A DNA stretch of 21,880 bases. Origin: a virus. Where the stretch lies: the IMG/VR virus record IMGVR_UViG_3300042502_000724, positions 1-21,880 of that record, one strand, 5' to 3'. Shown here one piece after another: positions 5,580 through 12,296 of the stretch (the first letter of the stretch is position 1; every line of letters begins with the position of its first letter). The position numbers were made by a program, and so were the translations under genes. Below the pieces are notes generated by a model, which was not told where the DNA came from, searched no databases, and worked only from the letters and a program-made list of their open reading frames with translations.

Positions 5580-6347
5580 GAAGTGCTTTTTACCCGAACC
5601 GTGGGCGGCGATGGTGATGGACGCCTTAGCCTTGCCAGACGTGCCCATGCAGGCCTTGCAGGTGATGCAAGATGTCACGTTGCCCTTTTCATCCGACGCC
5701 GGGCAGGTGCTTTCCTTGCCCCGCACATTCTCGAAGGGCTCGGCCGTTACCCGGAAGGTCCGGTAACCCAAGCCGTGGGCGGCTTCCATGTCAGCGACGC
5801 TATCCGCGCTCGCCATAACCAACTCGGCCCACCGTGCCGGGACAGAGCGCCACTGGTGAGTGTAGCCTGTCCAGCCCTTGGCATTGAGTAGGGCGGTCTT
5901 CCAAAGGGCAAACGGGGCGGCTGCAGGATCGCCATAGGTACCAAGCCGGACCATGCGACCAGCGAATAGGGCGGCGGCTTCAAAGGCATTTGCCTTGGCA
6001 TAAACGCCGCGCTTGTAAGCATCGAAAACAGCGCGGGGACCGTGCATCAAAGTGACGTAGCAGGAACGGCCCTTCCCCGTGCCGTCACCCCGGTGGATAC
6101 AAGTGCCGCAGATAGACACATCATCCCCGGACCGGACCGCGCTGCTCGGGTCAATGTCAGAGCGCAAGATATAGGTTTGCACCATAGCGCCGGTCTTCTC
6201 ATTAGTGGAACGATTGCGCAAGCCGGTTGCGATCACCACGATTGGCGCGCCGTCCAACTTGCTAGGTCCCTCATAGAGGACCACGCCATTTGCCTTGGCA
6301 AGGGCGGGCGACAGGGTGGTTTCGGCGGCAGGCAGGATATTGAACAT
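5574..6347 (-). CDS. Conserved cysteine-rich phage protein, function unknown; first early gene
   Basis: 257 aa. Two Cys groups could bind zinc or an iron-sulfur cluster: Cys80/Cys83 (CGTC) with Cys96, and near the C terminus Cys215 (TCPASDE) with Cys227, Cys230 and Cys233 (CITCKACMG). Conserved-looking central motifs are RLGTYGDPAAAPF (134-146), WTGYTHQW (159-166) and LVMASADS (176-183), followed by GYRTFRV (194-200). I recall this combination from uncharacterised phage and plasmid proteins, and GxYGDP plus TGYTxQW recalls radical-SAM-related phage proteins, but a canonical CxxxCxxC is not seen. The ATG at 6347 has AAGGA about 10 nt upstream. It is the first gene after the host-type promoter and is framed by 25-bp direct repeats. 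Confidence 0.75.
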   Translation of the reverse strand: MFNILPAAETTLSPALAKANGVVLYEGPSKLDGAPIVVIATGLRNRSTNEKTGAMVQTYILRSDIDPSSAVRSGDDVSICGTCIHRGDGTGKGRSCYVTLMHGPRAVFDAYKRGVYAKANAFEAAALFAGRMVRLGTYGDPAAAPFALWKTALLNAKGWTGYTHQWRSVPARWAELVMASADSVADMEAAHGLGYRTFRVTAEPFENVRGKESTCPASDEKGNVTSCITCKACMGTSGKAKASITIAAHGSGKKHFA

Positions 6348-6359
6348 GGCAACTTTTCC

Positions 6360-6384
6360 TTTCGACTAGGTGGAAGTTTCAAGC
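6360..6384. repeat. 25-bp direct repeat, copy 2
   Basis: Exact copy of 5555-5579, ending 13 bp upstream of the ATG of the Cys-rich gene. On the minus strand it runs directly into the ribosome site (GAAAGGAAAA). A similar GAAAGGAAAA precedes the next gene too, so the repeat may have spread as part of a leader. Confidence 0.9.
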
Positions 6385-6484
6385 TATCGCTTGCAACGCC
6401 GCCCGTCTCGCAGGCAGCGATGCAAACGGCCTGCCGGGTAATGGGCAGGCTCCAGTTTGCTAGGGGCAACTTGTGAGCCCCAAT

Positions 6485-6564
6485 CCAGCGCGTTCCTGTC
6501 ACGCTGGGTCACCCGGCATCCCTACTTTCCCCTGCCTATGCAGTAGTGCCGCCCTAGTCGGCAC
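6485..6564 (-). promoter_or_regulatory. Structured early leader (two hairpins)
   Basis: Between the host promoter and the first early gene, two inverted repeats stand out: GTGCCG/CGGCAC with a 7-nt CTAG-containing loop (6546-6564), and CCAGCG/CGCTGG with an 11-nt loop (6485-6507). They may be RNase III-type processing or attenuation structures, as seen in T7 early mRNA. Their function is inferred. Confidence 0.35.
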
Positions 6565-6692
6565 CATCAGGTTTTCAGTCTGCCTTTTGGCTGGCCAGTA
6601 TGTAAGGGCGGCCTATCACCCTGTCGCTAGGTTCGGATGGTGACCCTGCCAGATGGCTGTGGGCCGGTGTGTCCGTCGCTTCGATGTTTTGG

Positions 6693-6720
6693 AATATAAA
6701 CCCGCCTGATTGATAGTCAA
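6693..6720 (-). promoter_or_regulatory. Strong host sigma-70-type early promoter
   Basis: On the minus strand TTGACT (6720-6715), a 16-bp spacer and TATATT (6698-6693) match the bacterial -35/-10 pattern closely, in an AT-rich patch within a GC-rich genome. It would start transcription near 6686, about 340 nt before the first early gene. This is the expected position and role of the T7 A1-A3 promoters. A small TTGA-TAG-TCAA dyad overlaps the -35. Confidence 0.7.
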
Positions 6721-6871
6721 CCGGGGTTGAGCAAAAAAAACGCAGGGTAAGTATTCGTACCTATGCCAGCGCCGCCCCGTTCCCCGAGGGTATATAGGGC
6801 GATTATGCCCTACAGCCCATAGAGCCCCGACAGAGCCCCAGCGCATGCTATATGCTCCCTATTGCGCCTAT

Positions 6872-6943
6872 CTCGCATGATATAGCCCCTAGAGCCCCTT
6901 TAGAGCCCTTAGGAGCGCCTCTAGGGCTCTAGGGCTATGCGAG
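6872..6943. repeat. Large imperfect dyad in the junction region
   Basis: The left arm CTCGCAT-(GAT)-ATAGCCC-(C)-TAGAGCCC (6872-6898) is mirrored by GGGCTCTAGGGCTATGCGAG (6924-6943), about 20 matching positions with small bulges. The centre contains further TAGAGCCC and CTAG repeats. It could extrude as a cruciform or form a strong RNA hairpin. It lies where genome ends are joined, so it may relate to packaging or end formation. Confidence 0.55.
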
Positions 6944-7213
6944 TACCCAGACGCGCTTCGATGCAACCCTAGGCCTATTTCTGGCCGCCCTACGGGCTGT
7001 CCCGTGGTGGCGCTGGTAGGGCACCGAAAGGGCACCGAAAGGGCTAGGTCGAAACAATGCAGGGCATAGCACAAGGATGCTCACACCATTGCGCTCCCTA
7101 GGTCCCCGGCCCCGCCCCCATAGCGCCCTAGCCTAGCCCCTGCCATGCCCTTGGCGCATTCACTTAGAACAATAGAGGGGAACGAAAGCACGCAATCCCT
7201 AGGCCTAGCGCCA

Positions 7214-7238
7214 ATCGTGCCACCCTATCGCGCCAGAT
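7214..7238. repeat. Second TGGCRCGAT cluster
   Basis: ATCGTGCCA (7214-7222) and ATCGCGCCA (7227-7235) are the same 9-mers found four times at 1214-1284. The 13 bases TATCGCGCCAGAT (7226-7238) are identical to 1240-1252. The cluster lies upstream of the right T3-like promoter, as the left cluster does for the left promoter. Confidence 0.6.
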
Positions 7239-7379
7239 AGGATGCTGGCCAGCGCGCCACGCCTAGAGGGTGAGAGCCTAGAGGGAAGGCGATGGCCCGG
7301 CCGGGGCCCTATGGGGGGTAGCGCCGGTGTCGGCTGCGTATGAGGGGCTTCGGATTTTTGTAGCAAAACCAACGGGCTT

Positions 7380-7399
7380 CAATTAACCCTCACCCTCGG
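7380..7399 (+). promoter_or_regulatory. Candidate phage-polymerase promoter (T3-like), right copy
   Basis: CAATTAACCCTCACCCTCGG, exactly identical to the minus strand of 1206-1187, including the 13-base match to the T3 promoter binding region. An AT-rich stretch precedes it and GGAGGA follows. It faces rightwards, opposite to all genes, so a transcript would run antisense into the terminase gene. It may be a promoter for an antisense RNA, a replication start or an end-associated site, or it may have no transcriptional role. Confidence 0.5.
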
Positions 7400-7411
7400 A
7401 GGACGGGGGTG

Positions 7412-7477
7412 CATGGATACTGCATGAGTGCTCTAAGAGTACCCCTAAGGTACCCCAGCAGTGCCCTATCAGTGCCC
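7412..7477. repeat. Array of six imperfect 11-bp repeats
   Basis: Contiguous 11-mers on the plus strand: CATGGATACTG, CATGAGTGCTC, TAAGAGTACCC, CTAAGGTACCC, CAGCAGTGCCC, TATCAGTGCCC. The shared core is GTRCCC in the last four, weaker in the first two. The period is about one helical turn. AAGAG-TACCC-TAAGG-TACCC within it resembles AAGAG-ACCC-TTAGGAGACCC downstream of the left promoter. Possible iteron-like binding array. Confidence 0.5.
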
Positions 7478-7510
7478 TTCAAGATCACCAGCTGACCCGC
7501 AGGGGCCTTG

Positions 7511-7560
7511 GAAGGTGGGGTAGTGGGGTGGTGTAGGGAGCATCTCCCCACCCACCCTTC
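7511..7560. other. G-rich hairpin / possible G-quadruplex
   Basis: GAAGGTGGGGTAGTGGGG and a GTAGGGAG segment are followed by CATCTCCCCACCCACCCTTC, giving an imperfect stem with outer arms GAAGGTGGG/CCCACCCTTC. The plus strand has closely spaced G-runs able to form a quadruplex. It lies between TerL and the repeat array. Function unknown. Confidence 0.35.
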
Positions 7561-7635
7561 TGGTACACCCCCCTCAGAGCCTCTCAGAGCCCCGTGGGTG
7601 CCCTAGAGGAGACCTCGGGTGTATGAGGGCCTACA

Positions 7636-7669
7636 GGCGCTCAGCGCCTTCCTAGCCCGCTTTGCGGGC
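7636..7669 (-). terminator. Tandem hairpins after the large terminase gene
   Basis: Two GC-rich stems follow the TerL stop within 4 nt: GCCCGC-TTT-GCGGGC (7655-7669) and GGCGCT-C-AGCGCC (7636-7648). They occupy the end of the late operon, where a terminator or RNA-processing signal is expected. There is no clear U-tract, so an intrinsic terminator is only a possibility. Confidence 0.45.
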
Positions 7670-7672
7670 AAC

Positions 7673-9400
7673 CTAGCGTAGGGCCTTTGCAGGCCGTCCT
7701 ACGGCCCTTCGGGATTCTACGCCTCCCCGCTTCTTCTCCAGCAGGGAGAAGACGGAGGTACCGGAGAAGAACCGACGTTCGTTCTCCTTCTCGACCTCTG
7801 CTGCTCGGGCCTCTTCAGCCTTCTTGGCATCTGCGTTGAGGTACTCGGACCAGTAGCGCACACCCATCGACAGCACATCGACCATGTCGTCGTGCCGCAA
7901 GGCCCCTCGGGCGTTGTGGATGTGGGTGAGCTGGTAGAGCCCCCGGTGTGCTGTGGGGGACAGGAGGTCAGCCCGCAGGACCGAGAGATCGACCACGAGG
8001 CGGTGTTGCTTCATGACTGGCTCCAGCCAGCTCAAGATGCGGGCCTCCTTCATGCCGGTCACCTTCATCCCCTCGATCCTGCAGGGGCGCAGGGAGTTGA
8101 CGTGGGTCTCCAGCAGCTTGGCGAACATGCCGTCCCCGAAGTTGTCTTCGGTGATGATGGCGTTCACCTCGTGCCTCGCGCTGATCTGTGCGAGCTCTGA
8201 AAGGGTCTCGGGGGAGTACCCCTCGCTGAACCCGCCCCACCCCGTCACGAAGACGTAGCCGAGCAGGAACTTGGTTACCACGTAGGTGGTGCGGTCACGT
8301 CCTCGGCCGGAAGGGTCGATGTGCATGACGGCCCCGGTGTACGGCAGGAACTCGGTCTGGTGCCGCATGGGGCGGTACAGCCGGTCGCCGTCGAAGCCGA
8401 CGTTCTCGATGTCCTTGATGGCGAGGTCGGGGTCGCTCGACCAGATCAGGTGAGCAGGTGCGACCTTCTTATCCAGATCGGTGACGATCAGGTCTCGGGT
8501 CTTCAACGGGTACCGCTCGGCGTCCGACAGGGTCGTGTCGAGCTGGAACTGCAGCAGGAAGCCGGCTGCCCGGTACTCAGTCTCGCGCTCCAACAGGTCA
8601 ATGTCAGAGAACCGCTGGGGGTCCGTGGGGGCACCGCCGAGCATCGAGCCGACAGGCTTCGACAGCTCAGGGTTGGCCTCCAGATCGGCCACCAGCATGG
8701 GGGCGAGGTGGCCGCCGTAGTTGTGGACCTTGCCGATGAGCGGATAGCGCGCCGGCCAGATGCGGACCTCGTAGCCCTTCTCAGGGAGCTGCCGGTATAT
8801 CGACTGTTCGCTCTGAGGGGTCCCGAGGTACACAATCTCGCCACCCGGTTTCAGGATCGCAGCGTACTCCGCCGTCTTCGTGGCGAGCTTCTCGCGCATC
8901 GTTTCGGTCTCGGAGTTCTTGACCACCTCGACGTCGTCGGAGATCACTAGGTCCCCTCGGGACCCCGTCAGCTGCCCGGTGATGCCCACGGCTTTGACCG
9001 ATGGCGACTTGTCCGCCTTGGCCGGCCCAACGTCGAACACGAGGGTCGAGGAGCGTTGGCCGGGGCGGGAGCGCAGCTCATCCCACAGGCCGTCCCCGGC
9101 GTCGTGGTCGATGATCTGCTTGATGAACGAGGCGATCTCGTTCGCGAAGGCTTCGTTGGCGGAGACGATCACGACCTTGAGGTCGGGGTTCCGCCAGAGC
9201 CGCCAGACCACGTAGGCGGCGGTGAGGAAGGTCTTGCCGACCCCCCGGAAGGCTTGGATGAAGCGACGCTTACTGCCGCTTTCGAGGAACCTCGCGATGT
9301 CCTTCTGGACTCTGGTCGGCTCAGGCAGAAGCAAGAGCCGGGTCCAGCAGTACCAGATGAACTTGAGGAAAGAGCCTCGGAGTTGCTCGCGGGCGTCCAT
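7673..9400 (-). CDS. terL: Large terminase subunit (T7 gp19-like)
   Basis: 575 aa, close to T7 gp19 (586 aa). It is the ATPase-nuclease motor that translocates DNA into proheads and cuts concatemers. Walker A is visible as AFRGVGKT (50-57), Walker B as LVISDD followed by VE (151-158), and the ATPase coupling motif as YLGTPQ (191-196). The RNase H-like nuclease domain shows Asp362 in MHIDPSGRGRD, the acidic pair in IITEDNFGDG (about 418-419) and HDDMVD (503-508). The start ATG overlaps the TerS stop (TGATG), implying translational coupling. It is the last late gene, as in T7, and is followed by hairpins and the junction region. Confidence 0.95.
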   Translation of the reverse strand: MDAREQLRGSFLKFIWYCWTRLLLLPEPTRVQKDIARFLESGSKRRFIQAFRGVGKTFLTAAYVVWRLWRNPDLKVVIVSANEAFANEIASFIKQIIDHDAGDGLWDELRSRPGQRSSTLVFDVGPAKADKSPSVKAVGITGQLTGSRGDLVISDDVEVVKNSETETMREKLATKTAEYAAILKPGGEIVYLGTPQSEQSIYRQLPEKGYEVRIWPARYPLIGKVHNYGGHLAPMLVADLEANPELSKPVGSMLGGAPTDPQRFSDIDLLERETEYRAAGFLLQFQLDTTLSDAERYPLKTRDLIVTDLDKKVAPAHLIWSSDPDLAIKDIENVGFDGDRLYRPMRHQTEFLPYTGAVMHIDPSGRGRDRTTYVVTKFLLGYVFVTGWGGFSEGYSPETLSELAQISARHEVNAIITEDNFGDGMFAKLLETHVNSLRPCRIEGMKVTGMKEARILSWLEPVMKQHRLVVDLSVLRADLLSPTAHRGLYQLTHIHNARGALRHDDMVDVLSMGVRYWSEYLNADAKKAEEARAAEVEKENERRFFSGTSVFSLLEKKRGGVESRRAVGRPAKALR

Positions 9401-9669
9401 CAGTGGCGGAGCGCCGCAGCCTCCTCATCGACGTCGATGTCGAGGGACGCGAGGGTCGCCGACAGGTCATTGAGGGGCTTGTTGGAAGCCGGGGCGGTCA
9501 CGTCGTTGTCCTTGAGGAACTTCATGACCTTGTCGAGGAGCTGCGGGTTGATGGGGAGGGGGTTGCCCTCCTCATCTTGCGCAGTCATCGCCCGGTGCAG
9601 CTCGTCTTTCAGTGCCCCGGCGAGCATCCCGTGGATGGCGTCGAGGAGATCGTTGGATGCGCGGCTCAT
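9400..9669 (-). CDS. terS: Small terminase subunit (T7 gp18-like)
   Basis: 89 aa, the size of T7 gp18. The N-terminal helix LLDAIHGMLAGALKDELHRAM and the central NPQLLDKVMKFLKDNDV follow the pattern of short podovirus small terminases (a helical stretch, then a QFLKDN-type motif). It recognises phage DNA and hands it to TerL. ATG at 9669 with AAGGAG 5 nt upstream. It sits directly between holin and TerL. T7 has an Rz (spanin) gene between its terminase genes; here the two overlap and no such gene is present. Confidence 0.9.
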   Translation of the reverse strand: MSRASNDLLDAIHGMLAGALKDELHRAMTAQDEEGNPLPINPQLLDKVMKFLKDNDVTAPASNKPLNDLSATLASLDIDVDEEAAALRH

Positions 9670-9678
9670 GCCTGCTCC

Positions 9679-10062
9679 TTATTTCTTGGTAGGCAGCCAG
9701 TTGTGGAGCCACGTCCAGAGCTGCTTCGGGGACTCCCGTACGAAGTCGCCGATAGAGACCCGGAGGGCCTTTGCGGTCTCGAAGGCACCGACCCCTGCGG
9801 TGAAGCCGATGGCGTTCTTGAGGACGCCTTGAGCGCCCATAAGGTGTGCTGCGGCTTCACCCGCGTAGTAGGAGACGACGATGCCGACGATCAGCTGCAG
9901 GAACCTCTGGGTCCACGTCAGGGTCGTTTGTACGGCGATGGCAACAGCTGCCCCGAGGGCACCCGGAACGAGCGCCGATGCGAATGCGAGGATCGCTTCG
10001 AGAGCCTCGAGGAAGTATTGCTTCACAGTCCAGTCCATTTGTTGTCTGCCAGTGCTGCGCAT
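9679..10062 (-). CDS. Putative holin
   Basis: 127 aa (119 if started at the internal Met at 10038, MDWTVKQYF). Three hydrophobic segments are visible: about AILAFASALVPGALGAAVAIAV, LIVGIVVSYYAGEAAAHLM, and a weaker GVLKNAIGFTAGVGAFETAKAL, followed by a polar, Trp-rich tail ending LPTKK. This is the shape of class I or LydA-like phage holins, which permeabilise the inner membrane for lysis. Position immediately before TerS matches T7 gene 17.5. Neither start has a strong ribosome site, so the exact N terminus is open; the two-start arrangement could give a holin/antiholin pair. No endolysin or spanin lies next to it. Confidence 0.75.
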   Translation of the reverse strand: MRSTGRQQMDWTVKQYFLEALEAILAFASALVPGALGAAVAIAVQTTLTWTQRFLQLIVGIVVSYYAGEAAAHLMGAQGVLKNAIGFTAGVGAFETAKALRVSIGDFVRESPKQLWTWLHNWLPTKK

Positions 10063-10097
10063 AGCAGCACCGACAGAGCGATTAAGAGGTCGATCAC
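10023..10097 (-). CDS. Possible 24-aa hydrophobic peptide overlapping the holin start
   Basis: A GTG-started frame, MIDLLIALSVLLCAALADNKWTGL, with AAGGA about 10-12 nt upstream. It overlaps the beginning of the holin gene in another frame. It resembles a signal or single membrane segment. It may be a regulatory leader or antiholin-like peptide, or chance. The Cys context (VLLC) is not a good lipobox, so I do not call it an Rz1. Confidence 0.3.
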   Translation of the reverse strand: MIDLLIALSVLLCAALADNKWTGL

Positions 10098-10121
10098 GGT
10101 GTCATGTCCTTCACCATTCGT

Positions 10122-10376
10122 TCACAGCGCCAACTCCACGTGTCTGACAGCATCGCCCTTGCGCCGCTCGAACCGGACGCGCTTGGCGTTGGGGAAGTGT
10201 GTTGCCACACCTCCCCGCCATTGTTCCGGGGTCAGCGGCGTTCCGATCCAGCCTTGAAGGTGCAGGCAGTCGCCGTCCTCGGTCACCACGATCATGCGGC
10301 CATATTCTGGCCCGTCGCCATCGCAGACGCGCACTAGGTGCGAGCCGAGCGGCAGCGGCGTTGCGACGAGGCGCAT
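10122..10376 (-). CDS. Small hypothetical protein after the SGNH fibre
   Basis: 84 aa, with ATG directly following the stop codon of the upstream fibre gene (TAAATG), so almost certainly co-translated. The sequence looks like a compact beta-rich domain (SHLVRVCDGDGPEYGRMIVVTEDGDCLHLQGW), then a charged helix with FPNAKRVRFERRKGD. There is no signal peptide or membrane segment. It could be a fibre chaperone or small accessory structural protein by position only. Confidence 0.65.
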   Translation of the reverse strand: MRLVATPLPLGSHLVRVCDGDGPEYGRMIVVTEDGDCLHLQGWIGTPLTPEQWRGGVATHFPNAKRVRFERRKGDAVRHVELAL

Positions 10377-12263
10377 TTATGGAGCGCCCCACGGTGAGTA
10401 GCCGGATGGTAGCGCATTCGCGAACGGGCGCTGTCCGCCATTGATCCGAATGCGCCCGCCGGGGTTTGTCAAACTGCCATACAAGTGCATGACGCCAGTG
10501 GCCGGCAGAACAAGACCGCCGGTTCCTGCTGGCAAGTTGCCACGCGTCACAAGAACGCCGTTACGATAGAACCAAGCCTGTCGGTTATCGAGATCGACTG
10601 CTATGCCGATGGTAGTGGCGGTCTCAGCGAACGCACTGCCGTCTTGGGCCACACCTGACTGCTGCGCATTGTTATCTTCGCTGTCATAGAAGACATTGCT
10701 GACAAACAGACAGCCGTCGAGGTTGTTAACCCCCGGCCTGTTGGCGGGAGACGTGATGTCCATTGTGCTTCGTGCTACACCAACGCCCGTGAGCCCGGTG
10801 GCAGACACGATTTCAAACTCGCCAAACCACTTGCCGGTAGAACGCCCAATGGCCGAGCGAATGCCGCTGGCCGCGCCTGTCTCGACAGAGACAATCATGT
10901 CCTGATTGTCGTTCTCAACCACGACCCCGGAATAGAAGTCGGTCGGACTCCATGTCGCAGACGCAGCTGCACCAGCGGCGGTCGTAATAGTGACCGACTG
11001 CGTGGTTCCACCGATAGTCACAGACGCCTGAACGGCGGTGGAGGCGCTTCCGCTGCTTTGCATCCGCAACGTCAGCACGTCGCCGTTACGGCATGTCCCT
11101 GTGTTGCCTTGTGATGCGCCCGCGAACCCGCGCTCCAAAGTGCCTGCCCCCGAATGGGTAAAGGTCGCGTCCACGTTTGGCCCGAGCCCGGTCACTACGA
11201 ACCTGCGGGTGAAAGCGGTGCCGGTGGCGGCACCAGTTACGTTGCTTCCGAACCACGCGGAGCCTGTCGGAATTGAGCCGGTTGCTCCCGCCGCAATCGA
11301 GTCGAGAACTGCTTTGAATGTCTCGTTAGCCGCAATATTGCCGGCGGCACTCAAATGCACCCCGTCGCTAATTCCGGCGTTCGGATCACTCGCTGTGTTG
11401 AACGTCGGGTGCTCGCCGTACGGAATGTATGCGTCGGCCAAGTCCCGATAGTTGGGACGCAAAGCCGCCAACAACTCTGCGCGTCTCGCGTTGAAGGTAA
11501 CGTGTGCTGCGTTGCGGCTGTCATACGGAGTCGGCGAGCTAATCGCGACCTTCATGCCGGTGGCGCGCACCACATCGGTGAACGCCTTGAGCTTCGGAAC
11601 GTAGTCCGCGCCGTTGGTTTCGTTACCAAGTCCATTGGCCCCAATGAATACCGTGAGCCAATCAGCGCCCGTGGCTTGGATATTCGCCATTTGGCCCCAA
11701 AGACTGTTGCCGCCGTTATTGAGATCGGCAGGGACGCCAAGCACACGGCCATTGGCAGCTATAACTGTAACAACGGCTGCGGGGTTAGCGGTGGCCCACT
11801 CGCTTGCGTAGGTGCCTCCGAAGGTGATGCTGTCGCCAGCGACCGCCACACCGAACACATTGGGGATGTTGCCCAAACGCACCAACTCCGGTGCCAGTTG
11901 TGACACTTGTATCGCCCGCAGCGACGAGCCCTGCACAATCGGGATTAGATCACCCTCCGCGAGCGGCAGGACCGCCGCAAGAAGGGCGGTTATGCCCGAA
12001 GCGGTGAAAGCACCCGCGCCGGCAGGACCAGCAGGACCAGCAGGACCCGCAGGGCCCTGAGGGCCAGCGGTGGGGGCCACCCAGCCAACGGCTTGGTCCC
12101 CATTGCCGGTCTTGGCGAGAACCTGCCCGGTAGTGCCCCCGTTAGGGACAAGGGCGGCGTCCACGAGGGCAAAGTTGTCGTTGATCTTTTGCCCCGCCGT
12201 GCGGAGCGGGTCGCCGGTCCCATCGTTGGGAGCGGTGCCGATATTGATGTTCTGGATGGGCAT
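10377..12263 (-). CDS. Tail-fibre protein with SGNH/GDSL esterase and SPRY-like domains
   Basis: 628 aa receptor-binding or depolymerase fibre. Residues 1-36 (MPIQNINIGT...KINDNFALVD) are a common tail-fibre N-terminal motif. 67-83 is a short collagen-like GPxGPA run. About 135-325 is an SGNH hydrolase: nucleophile Ser145 in AGDSI, Asn210 in FIGANG, and the Asp300-x-x-His303 pair in SDGVHLS. About 345-430 is an Ig-like beta region. About 437-625 is SPRY-like (GKWFGEFEI, GIAVDLDNRQAWFYRNG) and ends in a typical PSGYSPWG motif. Such fibres often remove acetyl groups from host surface polysaccharide; the actual substrate is unknown. ATG at 12263 has a weak ribosome site and a 33-nt gap from the gene before. 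Confidence 0.85.
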   Translation of the reverse strand: MPIQNINIGTAPNDGTGDPLRTAGQKINDNFALVDAALVPNGGTTGQVLAKTGNGDQAVGWVAPTAGPQGPAGPAGPAGPAGAGAFTASGITALLAAVLPLAEGDLIPIVQGSSLRAIQVSQLAPELVRLGNIPNVFGVAVAGDSITFGGTYASEWATANPAAVVTVIAANGRVLGVPADLNNGGNSLWGQMANIQATGADWLTVFIGANGLGNETNGADYVPKLKAFTDVVRATGMKVAISSPTPYDSRNAAHVTFNARRAELLAALRPNYRDLADAYIPYGEHPTFNTASDPNAGISDGVHLSAAGNIAANETFKAVLDSIAAGATGSIPTGSAWFGSNVTGAATGTAFTRRFVVTGLGPNVDATFTHSGAGTLERGFAGASQGNTGTCRNGDVLTLRMQSSGSASTAVQASVTIGGTTQSVTITTAAGAAASATWSPTDFYSGVVVENDNQDMIVSVETGAASGIRSAIGRSTGKWFGEFEIVSATGLTGVGVARSTMDITSPANRPGVNNLDGCLFVSNVFYDSEDNNAQQSGVAQDGSAFAETATTIGIAVDLDNRQAWFYRNGVLVTRGNLPAGTGGLVLPATGVMHLYGSLTNPGGRIRINGGQRPFANALPSGYSPWGAP

Positions 12264-12296
12264 CTAGGGGTGTCCGTTGGATTGCGGGGTGCGCTG

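Larger units (their letters stand above)
6385..7672. other. Non-coding genome-end junction and early leader region
   Basis: About 1.3 kb with no credible gene on either strand. It lies between the last late gene (TerL) and the first early gene, which in T7 are at opposite ends of the linear genome, so the physical ends or terminal repeat must fall here. It holds hairpins after TerL (7636-7669), an 11-bp repeat array (7412-7477), a second T3-like promoter (7380-7399), TGGCRCGAT motifs (7214-7235), about a dozen CTAG tetranucleotides between 6885 and 7285, AGAGCCCC short repeats, a large dyad (6872-6943), an A8 tract (6733-6740), a strong host promoter (6693-6720) and leader hairpins at 6546-6564 and 6485-6507. 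I could not place the exact ends. Confidence 0.75.

Noticed and set aside
6733-6740. A8/T8 tract as an intrinsic terminator
   Set aside because: No GC-rich stem precedes the T-run on the minus strand or suits the opposite strand. It lies just upstream of the host promoter, where an UP-like element is more plausible.
6616-7074. Minus-strand frames of 61-76 aa in the junction region
   Set aside because: They have no ribosome sites, non-ATG starts and low-complexity products made from CTAG and GGGCTCTA repeats. One overlaps the host promoter.
7424-7495. Plus-strand 23-codon leader ORF after the right T3-like promoter
   Set aside because: It has no ribosome site, and the sequence is explained by the 11-bp repeat array.
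9403-10257. Long plus-strand open frame opposite TerS and holin
   Set aside because: TerS, the holin and the 84-aa gene on the minus strand have coupled starts and ribosome sites; the plus frame is a shadow.
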